Shown here in pieces: positions 7,770-14,725 of a stretch of DNA of 45,128 bases. The DNA comes from a virus: the IMG/VR virus record IMGVR_UViG_3300031456_000009, positions 1 through 45,128 of that record; one strand, given 5' to 3'. A model generated the notes under the pieces. The model saw only the letters and a program-made list of their open reading frames with translations. It did no database searches and had not been told where the DNA came from. Made by a program: the position numbers and the translations under genes. How positions within the stretch are numbered: position 1 is the stretch's first letter; each line of letters begins with the position of its first letter.

Positions 7770-8018
7770 TCACCGGCCAGGATCGCTCTGGGTCGGCGTC
7801 CCCTCTCTCGACTTCCGCCCGGCCCTCGCGCCGGGCATCTTTTTGGGTGCCGCGCGCAGTTGGTCTGGGTTGAAGATGTGGAGCATGCCCTCGCAGCCCG
7901 GCACCTCGCACTCGACCACGCAGCGCGTGCGGCCGGCGCCTGTGCGGAACACGGCGCGGATGATGCCGGGGAACCGGTAGCCGATGATTTTCTCAACGCG
8001 CAGGCCTCTGCGGACCAT
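7770..8018 (-). CDS. Hypothetical protein with two cysteines
   Basis: An 82-residue protein starting at the ATG at 8018, just after the upstream gene's stop. The first half is beta-rich with two cysteines ('CVVECEVPGC', about residues 33-42) and the second is basic and probably unstructured ('PKKMPGARAGRKSREG'). A small beta barrel or zinc-binding knuckle followed by a basic tail suggests nucleic acid binding, which is only an inference. It lies in the leftward early operon. Confidence 0.6.
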   Translation of the reverse strand: MVRRGLRVEKIIGYRFPGIIRAVFRTGAGRTRCVVECEVPGCEGMLHIFNPDQLRAAPKKMPGARAGRKSREGTPTQSDPGR

Positions 8019-8019
8019 G

Positions 8020-8364
8020 TCACCGCACCTTCTGCTTGATCGCCTCACGCACCTTGCGCACCATCGCCTTGTGGCCAATCGCGGCGTCGTCCCAGGACGA
8101 GTAGCGCGACATCTCAAGGGCATCGTCGTCGGGGCCACCGAACACCATGGTCTCGAACACCAGCGGCGGGCCGCCGCCCCAGTAGCGGTGATCGACACCG
8201 ATGAAGATTGTGCTCACCCGGCATTGGCTGGTGATCTCGGTGTAGTCGACGCGACGGTTGGCGTTCTCGAACCAACGCGCCCAGGTCATAAGGTCATGGC
8301 ACGGTACGACGCGCTCGCCGTCGAGCATGTACAGGCCAACTGCTGTCGGCAGCGTCACCGTCAA
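8020..8364 (-). CDS. Hypothetical early protein
   Basis: A 114-residue protein, no recognised family. The first two thirds look like an alpha/beta fold with 'CHDLMTWARWFENANRRVDYTEI' and 'VSTIFIGVDHRYWGGGPPLVFETMVF'. The text 'MTWARWFE...R.V....I....VSTVFLG.DH' is a pattern seen in small hypothetical proteins carried by many rhizobial and enterobacterial phages (from memory). It overlaps the next upstream gene by ATGA. No catalytic motif is visible. Confidence 0.7.
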   Translation of the reverse strand: MTVTLPTAVGLYMLDGERVVPCHDLMTWARWFENANRRVDYTEITSQCRVSTIFIGVDHRYWGGGPPLVFETMVFGGPDDDALEMSRYSSWDDAAIGHKAMVRKVREAIKQKVR

Positions 8365-8591
8365 TTCTCCGTTGGCATAGGTCGGGCCTCGTCCAACGCC
8401 GCGCGCGCCAGTTCCACGAAGCTCATGTCGCGCTCGTAGCGCCGGAACATCACCGGGTGGCTCTTGGTGTTGCGATAGTGGTGCTCGATCATGTTGGCGA
8501 GTTCTTCCGTCGTCGCCTTCAGCGCGGTGCGCAGCAGCGTGTTGCCGAGGCGCAGGATGCGGTTCTGTTCAGCAAGGTCGATGTCGCCCAT
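8361..8591 (-). CDS. Hypothetical helical protein
   Basis: A 76-residue protein starting at ATG 8591, one base after the upstream stop. It is largely alpha-helical: 'DLAEQNRILRLGNTLLRTALKATTEELANMIEHHYR' forms a long helix, perhaps a coiled coil for dimerisation. It lies in the leftward early operon and is coupled to the next gene by ATGA. No family recognised. Confidence 0.65.
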   Translation of the reverse strand: MGDIDLAEQNRILRLGNTLLRTALKATTEELANMIEHHYRNTKSHPVMFRRYERDMSFVELARAALDEARPMPTEN

Positions 8592-8592
8592 G

Positions 8593-8922
8593 TCACGCCT
8601 TCCCCTGGATGTCCGGTTGCCCCTCAAATCGCGTTATCATCTCCTTGAACAGCACCACGATGTCTTTGCGGTCGGCGCCGTTCGAAATAAAATTGCAGCG
8701 GTCGGAGGCGCTGCCGTCGTCATTGAACGGGAACACCAGCAGCACGAAGCCGGTCTTGCGGTCACCGCCCCTGGCCGCGCCGTTGAACCCCTCATCGAGG
8801 ATCGACGCGATGACGTTCATCTTGGTGCGATATTCCTCGGCAATCGGCGCGTCGCCGAGTTGCTGCGGCGGCTCCTGCGGCGGCGTCTTCGGCTGCTGCG
8901 GCGGCTTGCGTTTCCGGCTCAT
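8593..8922 (-). CDS. Hypothetical protein with Pro/Gln-rich N-terminus
   Basis: A 109-residue protein. Residues 1-25 are basic and Pro/Gln-rich (MSRKRKPPQQPKTPPQEPP). The rest is a compact alpha/beta domain with 'MNVIASILDEGFN' and 'TGFVLLVFPFND'. The second part resembles the 15087-15356 protein, which also has 'DFILIASKREGANRVT': both look like small domains with a helix, a hydrophobic strand, an Asn/Arg turn ('CNFISNGADR'/'VTATLANFND') and a terminal helix. The two may therefore be paralogues. It overlaps the next gene by ATGA. Function unknown. Confidence 0.65.
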   Translation of the reverse strand: MSRKRKPPQQPKTPPQEPPQQLGDAPIAEEYRTKMNVIASILDEGFNGAARGGDRKTGFVLLVFPFNDDGSASDRCNFISNGADRKDIVVLFKEMITRFEGQPDIQGKA

Positions 8923-9209
8923 CGCTCGTTCTCCTTCTCGCTGATCCGTGCGCGCAGCTTCCCGTCGACAAGGCGCAGCACGCCGAGGAAGTTCATGTTG
9001 TGGCCGAACGTGATCGAATTGTAGAACGCGATTGCAGTGTTGATGGCACTCCAGACCGGGCGGCCACGCAGCCAGTCGTCAATCGCCATATAGAGGCAGA
9101 GCGCACCAGCGAACGCGGTGAAGCCAGCCAGCACGATGGCAATCATGCGGTCCCGGCGCAACGTGCGCCTCATCTCCACCAGCACCCACAGCGGCGGCGA
9201 GGACATCAT
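8919..9209 (-). CDS. Small membrane protein, early operon
   Basis: A 96-residue protein with one clear hydrophobic helix (about residues 22-42, MIAIVLAGFTAFAGALCLYMA) and a weaker one at about 51-70. The N-terminus is Arg-rich before the helix, indicating that it stays in the cytoplasm. ATG at 9209 or 9206 could be used; 9209 overlaps the upstream stop. It is one of few membrane proteins in the early operon, so it may act on the cell envelope during early infection, but this is inference. Confidence 0.65.
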   Translation of the reverse strand: MMSSPPLWVLVEMRRTLRRDRMIAIVLAGFTAFAGALCLYMAIDDWLRGRPVWSAINTAIAFYNSITFGHNMNFLGVLRLVDGKLRARISEKENER

Positions 9210-9421
9210 CGCTTGAGCCTCCTCGCGTCTTCATCGATCTGGTCTGCGGCCATTCGCAGCGCGGTCGGCACGGCGGCGAACATGGCGCCGACGTTGGTGG
9301 CCTGCACCGAGAAGCCGTTGCCGTGGTTGCCGTCGATCACGATGACGACCACGCACGCGGCGTCGGTCTTCTCGCGCACCATGGTGGCGACGTCGTCGTA
9401 CTTCCCAGGTCCAGCGGTCAC
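9206..9421 (-). CDS. Hypothetical early protein
   Basis: A 71-residue protein. A strand 'CVVVIVIDGNHGNGFSVQA' and a helix 'PTALRMAADQIDEDARRL' give a small alpha/beta fold. I recall similar short phage proteins with a 'GNGFSVQ' motif in alphaproteobacterial prophages; they have no known function. Both ends overlap neighbours by ATGA, which supports it as a real operon member. Confidence 0.7.
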   Translation of the reverse strand: MTAGPGKYDDVATMVREKTDAACVVVIVIDGNHGNGFSVQATNVGAMFAAVPTALRMAADQIDEDARRLKR

Positions 9422-9855
9422 TGCGTTGCCTCCTTCGGGCGGCTGTAGGTCACGATGGCACGCGTGACATTGCCTTCCTCGACCCAGTCGACGGCGGGGA
9501 CGATGATGCCGAGCCAGTCGGCATGCTGCCGGATAATTTCAATCGGGATGTGCGGCGCCTGCGCCTCGCCGCGCTCGCCCGTGCCGATGATGACGGCCTT
9601 GCCAGCATACGGGTCGCGCTGCACCGGCAGCTTGAAAGCATAGATCGGCTTGCCGTTGAGCAGGCCGTGCTCATCGAGCCAGATGGTGTCGCGCATGTCC
9701 GAGATGATGGAGTGGTCGAGGCCATCGGCACCGATCAGTTCACGCGTGCGCGCCAGCGGGTTCTTGGCGTCGAGTTCGATAACCTCGACACTCTGCCGCT
9801 CCGGGTCGATCAGGTAGCCATTGATTGTCGTGGGGCGCTTCGGCCGTTTCGTCAT
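9418..9855 (-). CDS. Hypothetical protein (weakly DUF3846-like)
   Basis: A 145-residue protein starting at ATG 9855. The layout 'IDPERQSVEVIELDAKNPLARTRELIGAD', then 'WLDEHGLLNGKPIYAFKLP' and 'GKAVIIGTGERGE' recalls the small DUF3846 proteins found in phages and plasmids, where a 'DEEG.L.GLP.N' segment precedes a hydrophobic 'G.AVI.G' strand. The match is weak and made from memory. It overlaps its neighbours at both ends. No biochemical role known. Confidence 0.65.
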   Translation of the reverse strand: MTKRPKRPTTINGYLIDPERQSVEVIELDAKNPLARTRELIGADGLDHSIISDMRDTIWLDEHGLLNGKPIYAFKLPVQRDPYAGKAVIIGTGERGEAQAPHIPIEIIRQHADWLGIIVPAVDWVEEGNVTRAIVTYSRPKEATQ

Positions 9856-10181
9856 CGCTTGAACCTCTCGACCATGCGGCGCGCGGCGTCGAGGGCGTGC
9901 AGCCCCTCGGCCTTGTCGTCGGGCAACAGCGCGATGATGGTCCGCACCAATTCGATCCCGTCGATCTTCGGCGTCGCGATGTCGCGGCCGATGATCTGCA
10001 TCACCGACAGGCCAGGATTGATGCGCAGCATCTCGATCATCTCGGTGAGCGTCACCTCGGGCGCGTCGGCGATCACCTCGAAATGACAGCCGGGGTTCGC
10101 GACGTCGAAGTCGCGCAGATGCTGCAGCCATGTACGCTCCAGATCGGCCGCCAATCGCGCACGGGTGAAGATGGTGGTCAT
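9852..10181 (-). CDS. Hypothetical helical early protein
   Basis: A 109-residue protein, mostly helical, with 'ADLERTWLQHLRDFDVANPGCHFEVIAD' and 'LTEMIEMLRINPGLSVMQIIGRD'. No motif recognised. It overlaps both neighbours by 4 bases, so it is translationally coupled within the leftward operon. Confidence 0.65.
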   Translation of the reverse strand: MTTIFTRARLAADLERTWLQHLRDFDVANPGCHFEVIADAPEVTLTEMIEMLRINPGLSVMQIIGRDIATPKIDGIELVRTIIALLPDDKAEGLHALDAARRMVERFKR

Positions 10182-10489
10182 CCGCGCCCCCCACCGTGGC
10201 CGAGATGGGAGGCGAGCAATCCGCGCCAGCGCTCCAGTTCATCGTTGATGAGGGTCATGCGACGCATATCCCGCTCGGTCTCCTCAAGCCCAGGGTCCAT
10301 CACGGCGGTGATGCTGCGGAACAGGTGTTCGGCGCCCGCCATGTAGGCGATACGCATGTCGCGCACCTGCGCCGCGCTCGCGTTCTGCAGCATGAGGACT
10401 TGCATCGCGGCGAACCCCGCCTCGATCAGTTTGCCTTCGTCGGCCAGCTTCTTGGTCAGTTCGATTGCGATCTGCTGCTTATCGACCAT
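10178..10489 (-). CDS. Hypothetical helical early protein
   Basis: A 103-residue protein. The start is ATG 10489, which has GGGGAA 6 bases upstream; the longer in-frame start at 10519 lacks a site. It is predicted all-helical ('QQIAIELTKKLADEGKLIEAGFAAMQVLML', 'DMRIAYMAGAEHLFRSITAV'). It overlaps the upstream Lar-like gene by 11 bases. No family recognised. Confidence 0.65.
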   Translation of the reverse strand: MVDKQQIAIELTKKLADEGKLIEAGFAAMQVLMLQNASAAQVRDMRIAYMAGAEHLFRSITAVMDPGLEETERDMRRMTLINDELERWRGLLASHLGHGGGRG

Positions 10490-10712
10490 CAGCTTTCCCC
10501 TCTCGTGTGTTCCATGCATCCGCCGCCTCGACGCGGCGCGCGTAACCTCGCGAAGCCGCCAGCCCGACCACGCAGACGTTATCAGGGTCGCGGCAATAGA
10601 CGCGCCAGTGTGCCAGCCCGGTGCTGTCGTGCTCGAACGCGCACTCCGATCCGCAGAACGGACACGGCAGCAACTCGCCCGGCTTGGCCTCGATGATCGC
10701 TGGCTCGGTCAT
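10479..10712 (-). CDS. Lar-like restriction alleviation protein
   Basis: A 77-residue protein with a zinc ribbon: 'LLPCPFCGSECAF' at the N-terminal end, a second cysteine pair around 'VYCRDPDNVCVVG', and the closing 'AADAWNTR'. The CPFCG plus WNTR pattern is the hallmark of the Lar family (Lar_restr_allev). The Rac prophage Lar reduces type I restriction by enhancing modification. It is therefore a candidate counter-restriction gene, though many small proteins with this signature are of unproven function. It touches the next gene end-to-start at base 10712. Confidence 0.7.
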   Translation of the reverse strand: MTEPAIIEAKPGELLPCPFCGSECAFEHDSTGLAHWRVYCRDPDNVCVVGLAASRGYARRVEAADAWNTREGKADGR

Positions 10713-11005
10713 CAGTTCCTCTGTTTTTTGATGTGCTCGTGCAGTTCGTCGGCGCTCTCAGGCGTGAGCACAATGTGCAGGTCGTCACCGGCAGCGTCGG
10801 CCAGCATCATTGGCACGCCGCACTCGACGCAAATCTTGACGAGGTGATCGGGGACGTGCGGGCGGTGCTGGATGGTGCACCCGCATTGCGAGCAGACCGC
10901 ACGCTTGTTGTCGGGCATCAGCAGCGGCGTCGACCACGGGTGACAGATGATGCGGGTGCCGGGCGTGATGTCCTTGCGGTTCTTGATCTCGATCCTGTTG
11001 CCCAT
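10712..11005 (-). CDS. Zinc-ribbon protein
   Basis: A 97-residue protein with two CxxC knuckles, 'CSQCGC' (about residues 38-43) and 'CVECGV' (about 58-63), the spacing of a treble-clef or zinc ribbon. A basic N-terminus 'MGNRIEIKNRK' and an acidic helical C-terminus 'LTPESADELHEHIKKQ' flank it. It is placed between the Lar-like gene and another early gene with single-base overlaps, so it may also work on nucleic acid or on host proteins. Confidence 0.7.
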   Translation of the reverse strand: MGNRIEIKNRKDITPGTRIICHPWSTPLLMPDNKRAVCSQCGCTIQHRPHVPDHLVKICVECGVPMMLADAAGDDLHIVLTPESADELHEHIKKQRN

Positions 11006-11400
11006 CAGCTTTCCCGCAACTCCGTGATCACATCGCGCGCCGCCTTCTCGTCAGCTTCCTTGACCAGCATGCCGCCAGCGATCAGTTCGGCCTTGCGATC
11101 TTCGAAGCGCTTGACCCAGGCGTCACGAACCTTGCTCGGGGCGATGCCGCTCGCGCTCGGCGGCCAGCCGGTGTTGCCGACCGAGCAGGATTGAAGCTCA
11201 TCAACCAGACCCGCGAGTTGCGCCGTCATCAAATATTCCCTCGCCGGGAGGTACGTCAGCGCCTCCTGCAGCATGTGCGCGAAGGTCAGCGCGTTGTCGC
11301 CGCGAATGAACACGCCCGGCCAATCGTCGCCGAACTGGACTGGGCCGGTCTCGACCCGCGCGAGGTTGTCAGGCTTTGGCAAAATCAGAATGTCGGTCAT
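11005..11400 (-). CDS. Hypothetical early protein
   Basis: A 131-residue protein starting at ATG 11400 (GGGGAA upstream) rather than at longer in-frame starts. The first half is alpha/beta with 'WPGVFIRGDNALTFAHMLQEAL'; similar 'PGVFIRGD.A..YA..L' text recurs in small phage hypotheticals (recollection). The second half is helical ('DAWVKRFEDRKAELIAGGMLVKEADEKAARDVI'). No catalytic residues are recognised. Function unknown. Confidence 0.65.
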   Translation of the reverse strand: MTDILILPKPDNLARVETGPVQFGDDWPGVFIRGDNALTFAHMLQEALTYLPAREYLMTAQLAGLVDELQSCSVGNTGWPPSASGIAPSKVRDAWVKRFEDRKAELIAGGMLVKEADEKAARDVITELRES

Positions 11401-11414
11401 CACGCTTCCCCTGT

Positions 11415-11735
11415 TCACCGGAAACTCGTCCCCTTCGGCAGGCCGTACTCCTGGCGGCAATGCTCCTCGTATCGCGCCAACTCCTCGTTGGCACCAAGCC
11501 GCACCTGCTCGACATATTCGTCCGTCGTGATCACGCCCTTTTCGATCAGCAACCCCGCCAGCGCCGATTGATCGGCGGCGCGCAGATCAAGCCCGACACG
11601 CAAGTGCTTCAGCGCCTGGACGATCTTGTCGGCCTCGTCGTCGGGGAAGCCCTGCTTGGTCATCTCAAAACGGATTGCCGATTGAACGCCGTGCCCGGCT
11701 TCTTCGTAGCTCAAGCCAAGATCGCGCACTTTCAT
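11415..11735 (-). CDS. Hypothetical helical early protein
   Basis: A 106-residue protein starting at ATG 11735, with GGAGG 8 bases upstream and ATGA overlap with the gene before. It begins 'MKVRDLGLSYEEAGHGVQSAIRFEM' and is mostly helical, with acidic, Glu-rich segments. This kind of acidic helical protein could mimic DNA or bind a host enzyme, but nothing in the sequence proves that. Confidence 0.65.
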   Translation of the reverse strand: MKVRDLGLSYEEAGHGVQSAIRFEMTKQGFPDDEADKIVQALKHLRVGLDLRAADQSALAGLLIEKGVITTDEYVEQVRLGANEELARYEEHCRQEYGLPKGTSFR

Positions 11736-12001
11736 ATCCACACCTCCGCAATCACCGGGTCGTCGTCGGGATGGCGGTCCATCCGCACATAGCCGGGCGG
11801 CACAAGCATGCGCAGCACCTCGATCTTCGAATGCTTCCAGGCCATCGGGTCTGGCGTCAAATTGTGAGCGTCGCTGATGTAGGTCGCGCGCAGCACGTAA
11901 TGCTGCGGGTGATCTTTCGGGTGCTTGTAGATCACCCACTGCGTCATCCATGTGCCGGGTGGCGGCTCGCGATTGATCGGCAGTCGCGTCTCCGCGCTCA
12001 T
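11732..12001 (-). CDS. Hypothetical early protein
   Basis: An 89-residue protein starting at ATG 12001 (ATGA overlap with the upstream stop). It is aromatic-rich ('WMTQWVIYKHPKDHPQHYVLRATYI') and ends in 'DRHPDDDPVIAEVWI', the shape of a small beta domain. I recall very similar short proteins ('W.IY..P.D.P..FV.R.W...') in alphaproteobacterial prophages and chromosomes; they have no known role. Confidence 0.7.
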   Translation of the reverse strand: MSAETRLPINREPPPGTWMTQWVIYKHPKDHPQHYVLRATYISDAHNLTPDPMAWKHSKIEVLRMLVPPGYVRMDRHPDDDPVIAEVWI

Positions 12002-12195
12002 GCGCTGTCCTGCTGTCGCCTCCGCGCCACGGTCACGGTGTACTGCGTGCCTGCCGCGTCCTCGACCACGAACATGCTGGCGCGGCCGTTCCCCACCACC
12101 TTCACGCTGCCTTTCTCGCAGATTGCCGCGATCCGCTGAGCCATCTCGTCGCGCCGCGCGCATCGTTCCATTGATACTGCTGCGTTGTACCCCAT
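11998..12195 (-). CDS. Hypothetical small early protein
   Basis: A 65-residue protein. The start ATG 12195 has GGGAGGG 7 bases upstream, so it is preferred over the in-frame start at 12228. Basic helices in the first half ('MERCARRDEMAQRIAAICEKG') are followed by two strands ('SVKVVGNGRASMFVVEDAAGTQYTVTVARR'). No function recognised. Confidence 0.6.
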   Translation of the reverse strand: MGYNAAVSMERCARRDEMAQRIAAICEKGSVKVVGNGRASMFVVEDAAGTQYTVTVARRRQQDSA

Positions 12196-12217
12196 CTGCT
12201 TGCCCTCCCAGGCGGTT

Positions 12218-12490
12218 TCATTTCCCACTGCCCCACGCGGACGGCCATGTGCCGCCGCCTTCGCTCTCGCGCGGGATGTAGCTCCCCATCACGATCTCGC
12301 CCGACACGCAGAGCACGTTGAAGCGTGTTCGGCACTTGGTGTTGCCGCACTCGATGTTCTGCGACATCCCACCACGCGGCCCGAGGACGAAGCCGCGATA
12401 GCCGCACTCAGGGCATCGCCCAGCGCTCATCGTCGCGAGCGCGTCGTCAGTGAGGTTGTCTTGCGGCTGTCGCCTCGGTGCCTCGGCCAT
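12218..12490 (-). CDS. Zinc-ribbon protein
   Basis: A 90-residue protein with a zinc ribbon: 'RCPECGYRGFVLGPRGG' (CxxC) and 'ECGNTKCRTRFNV' (CxxxxC) at about residues 25-60. This layout, a short ribbon with an intervening glycine-rich loop, recurs in small phage proteins. The start is ATG 12490, 2 bases after the upstream stop. The role is unknown; nucleic acid binding is plausible. Confidence 0.7.
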   Translation of the reverse strand: MAEAPRRQPQDNLTDDALATMSAGRCPECGYRGFVLGPRGGMSQNIECGNTKCRTRFNVLCVSGEIVMGSYIPRESEGGGTWPSAWGSGK

Positions 12491-12492
12491 GG

Positions 12493-13398
12493 TCAGCGCG
12501 CCGCAGCGTGCGTGGTGTTGCCGTTGACGTGCAGCGAGCGGCCGTTCGGCTTGCCCGCCACTTTGCGCCACATCCCGCGCATGCCGTTCTCAACGAGGCC
12601 GATCCGCTTCTGGTAGTTCAGCGCGGCCGACAATCTCGTTCCGCTATATCCGATGCGATGCGCAATCTCGGAGAGCGGCAGGTATCGATACTCCAGGCAG
12701 GCCAGCAGGGTCGGCGCGGGCGTTTCGGGCAGCGCGGGCAGAGCAACTGGTGTCGATGCGGTCGGCGCCTTGCGCCACCCAAGCTCTCTATCGTGCTCGA
12801 CCAGCCCCTTCTTCTTCAGCTTGTCGAGCGCGACGCTGACGGCACCGCGCGTGCGCTTGCCTTCACGCCGGGCGATCTCGCCGAACGACAGCCAGCCGTA
12901 TTCCATGGCCAGCAGCAGGTCATGCACCTTCGACTTCGACTTGCCGCGTGGGGGTCCGCGATCAACATACGCGGGGACGGCGCTCACCTCGATCACCGGC
13001 TCTGGCAACGGCGGCGGTTCGAGGTCAACGCCGGTACTCGCCGCCACGGTGGCGAGCATATCGAGTAGCATGGCGACGTCGAGTTCGAGTTTTGCGATGC
13101 GCTCCATGAACGGCTCCGTCTGCTGCGGCAACGCAAGCGCCTTGTCCAACTTTCCCACTGGCAGCGCCTTGTCGAGTGTGCCGGTGTCGCGAAGTATCTT
13201 GCGGATGCGGGCGCGCGCATTGAGCGTCGAGCGGTGATCGCTTGGCGTCCATGATGTCATGATAGTCTGCGGCTTGCCGCCTGCCTCGAACACGATCCGC
13301 ATGTGCCCACCATCGGTGCGCTGAACTTCCGGTTTGATGCCGGCGTTGCGTAGCTCGCGTTCCAAGTGCTTGCGATGCTCAAGATGTACCTGCGACAT
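12493..13398 (-). CDS. HicA-like N-terminal domain fused to winged helices
   Basis: A 301-residue protein. Residues 5-70 ('HLERELRNAGIKPEVQRTDGGHMRIVFE...TPSDHRSTLNARARIRKIL') have the order helix, strand, strand and helix, with a 'GGH-x-R' turn and 'TPSDHR', as in HicA-type dsRNA-binding domains. Residues 160-215 and 230-285 look like two winged-helix domains ('DLLLAMEYGWLSFGEIARREGKRTRGAVSVALDKLKKKGLVEHDR' and a similar second copy). The middle is Pro-rich. I read it as a DNA/RNA-binding regulator, an unusual combination. The fold assignments are by eye and the regulatory role is inferred. Confidence 0.6.
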   Translation of the reverse strand: MSQVHLEHRKHLERELRNAGIKPEVQRTDGGHMRIVFEAGGKPQTIMTSWTPSDHRSTLNARARIRKILRDTGTLDKALPVGKLDKALALPQQTEPFMERIAKLELDVAMLLDMLATVAASTGVDLEPPPLPEPVIEVSAVPAYVDRGPPRGKSKSKVHDLLLAMEYGWLSFGEIARREGKRTRGAVSVALDKLKKKGLVEHDRELGWRKAPTASTPVALPALPETPAPTLLACLEYRYLPLSEIAHRIGYSGTRLSAALNYQKRIGLVENGMRGMWRKVAGKPNGRSLHVNGNTTHAAAR

Positions 13399-13414
13399 TT
13401 GTCCCTCTGCAGAA

Positions 13415-13753
13415 TTACCGGCGGCACCGCCAGGACCGACCGGATACGACTTTGCGCATGTGATGGCGCTGACACAGGTTCGGCCGCACGCGGCGGGTGC
13501 GTGCGGGGGGAGCCTTCACCTGTCGAGGTTCGTTGATGGTGGCATTGGTGTTTGCACTCGAAAAGCGCAGCACCGTTGTCGGTGGCATGTCGGCAACCCG
13601 CGACCACCTCGCACGGAACGTCTCGCTGTCACCCCGACGTTCCAGTACGCCTTCTGTCATCACCGGCTTGACCACGATGGGCTGCGCCGCTGGCGGCCAC
13701 ACCGCCCACGCTGCGGCCGGGAGCATGGCCGAAGCGATGATGACAATACGCAT
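13415..13753 (-). CDS. Small secreted protein in early operon
   Basis: A 112-residue protein. The first ~20 residues ('MRIVIIASAMLPAAAWAVWP') are a signal peptide. The mature part has an alpha/beta look and then a basic C-terminus 'CQRHHMRKVVSGRSWRCRR'. I recall this C-terminal 'CQRH...GRSWRCRR' in many small periplasmic proteins of Bradyrhizobium-type genomes, which supports the host inference. The ATG at 13753 lies one base after the stop of the XRE gene. A secreted product in the early operon is unexpected. Confidence 0.7.
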   Translation of the reverse strand: MRIVIIASAMLPAAAWAVWPPAAQPIVVKPVMTEGVLERRGDSETFRARWSRVADMPPTTVLRFSSANTNATINEPRQVKAPPARTRRVRPNLCQRHHMRKVVSGRSWRCRR

Positions 13754-13754
13754 G

Positions 13755-14033
13755 TTACGCGACCTTGCGTTTACCGTTGCTCTTGACGAAGACCTGCTCG
13801 TAGCCAAGTGCCGATGCGACCGCAGCGATAGTGCAATACTTCGGCCGCATCGTGTCGCCTTCGATCCACGCCACGATTGTCGAGCGTGAGACGTCCGACA
13901 TCTCGGCGGCCTTGGTGTAGTCCACACCGCTCTCATCGAGCATCGAATGAATGCGATGGATCACAGGGTCTTTTTGATCGCCCCCGAACTTGTACGACTT
14001 GTAGAGATGAACCCTCTGCGCCTTTTTGGCCAT
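13755..14033 (-). CDS. XRE-family HTH protein (probable repressor)
   Basis: A 92-residue protein with an XRE/Cro-type helix-turn-helix at about residues 36-78: 'DYTKAAEMSDVSRSTIVAWIEGDTMRPKYCTIAAVASALGYE'. The N-terminus is basic. It is small for a CI-type repressor, with no autocleavage or dimerisation domain visible, so it may be a Cro-like or auxiliary regulator of the operators at 18730-18829. It lies 5 bases after the winged-helix gene and 1 base before the secreted-protein gene. Confidence 0.8.
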   Translation of the reverse strand: MAKKAQRVHLYKSYKFGGDQKDPVIHRIHSMLDESGVDYTKAAEMSDVSRSTIVAWIEGDTMRPKYCTIAAVASALGYEQVFVKSNGKRKVA

Positions 14034-14038
14034 TCCCT

Positions 14039-14704
14039 TCAGCCTCCCATTGCTTCTGACGCCTCACGTGGCGGCGGTGCGTTCGGCGGCGTGCGATACA
14101 TGCCCTTGCCAACGCGGACCAATCTGTTTTTGTTGACGAGCAGCGTGAGTGCGGGGCCGACGCCGGTCGGCACGTAGCCCTCTTTCGTCAGCACCTTCTT
14201 GAGATCGGCGAGGCTCACACCGTCGCCGCTGCCGTTCTGCTGCTTCGCTGCAACCTCGCGCACGAGGCGGTCTGCGGCAGTCTCGCCGCCCGGCAGAGTT
14301 TGCTTGCGTTGGTGCTTCTCCTTCGCTGGCGTCGCCGCCTCTGCCGCCGGTCGACCCTTGCGCGCCACCGGAAGGTACGCACCGACTTCGACACGCTTTA
14401 TCTGCTTGCGGTCGGTCATCCGTTTGATCTGCGCATAGATGGAGTTGCGGGTGATGCCGACCTGCTCTGCCGGTGCCATGACGGCCTTCGTGTCGATGCG
14501 TTGGTGCTTCGCCAGCCAGTCGTTCAAAAACTTCTCGGCGGTTGGCGCGGGTGTCAACTCGCCGCTCTCCTTCTCGCCGCCGTGGCGCACCGGCACAATC
14601 TCCAAGCTGCCAGCCAGCGCGTTGCCTTCGGCGAGTTCGAGGATGTCGTAGACTTTGGTGTGATCGATGATCATCGATATCCTGACGAATTTTCGCGGGG
14701 CCAT
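14039..14704 (-). CDS. Winged-helix-like DNA-binding protein
   Basis: A 221-residue protein with AGGAG upstream of ATG 14704. Residues ~55-115 hold a DNA-binding helix pair ('LNDWLAKHQRIDTKAVMAPAEQVGITRNSIYAQIKRMTDRKQIKRVEVGAY'), a hinge rich in Lys/Ala follows, and residues ~150-210 form a second winged-helix-like unit ('SLADLKKVLTKEGYVPTGVGPALTLLVNKNRLVRVGKGMYR'). Two such domains joined by a basic linker suggest a DNA-bridging or replication-control role. Family not recognised. Confidence 0.65.
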   Translation of the reverse strand: MAPRKFVRISMIIDHTKVYDILELAEGNALAGSLEIVPVRHGGEKESGELTPAPTAEKFLNDWLAKHQRIDTKAVMAPAEQVGITRNSIYAQIKRMTDRKQIKRVEVGAYLPVARKGRPAAEAATPAKEKHQRKQTLPGGETAADRLVREVAAKQQNGSGDGVSLADLKKVLTKEGYVPTGVGPALTLLVNKNRLVRVGKGMYRTPPNAPPPREASEAMGG

Positions 14705-14725
14705 GTGTGCATCTCCTGTGTCACA

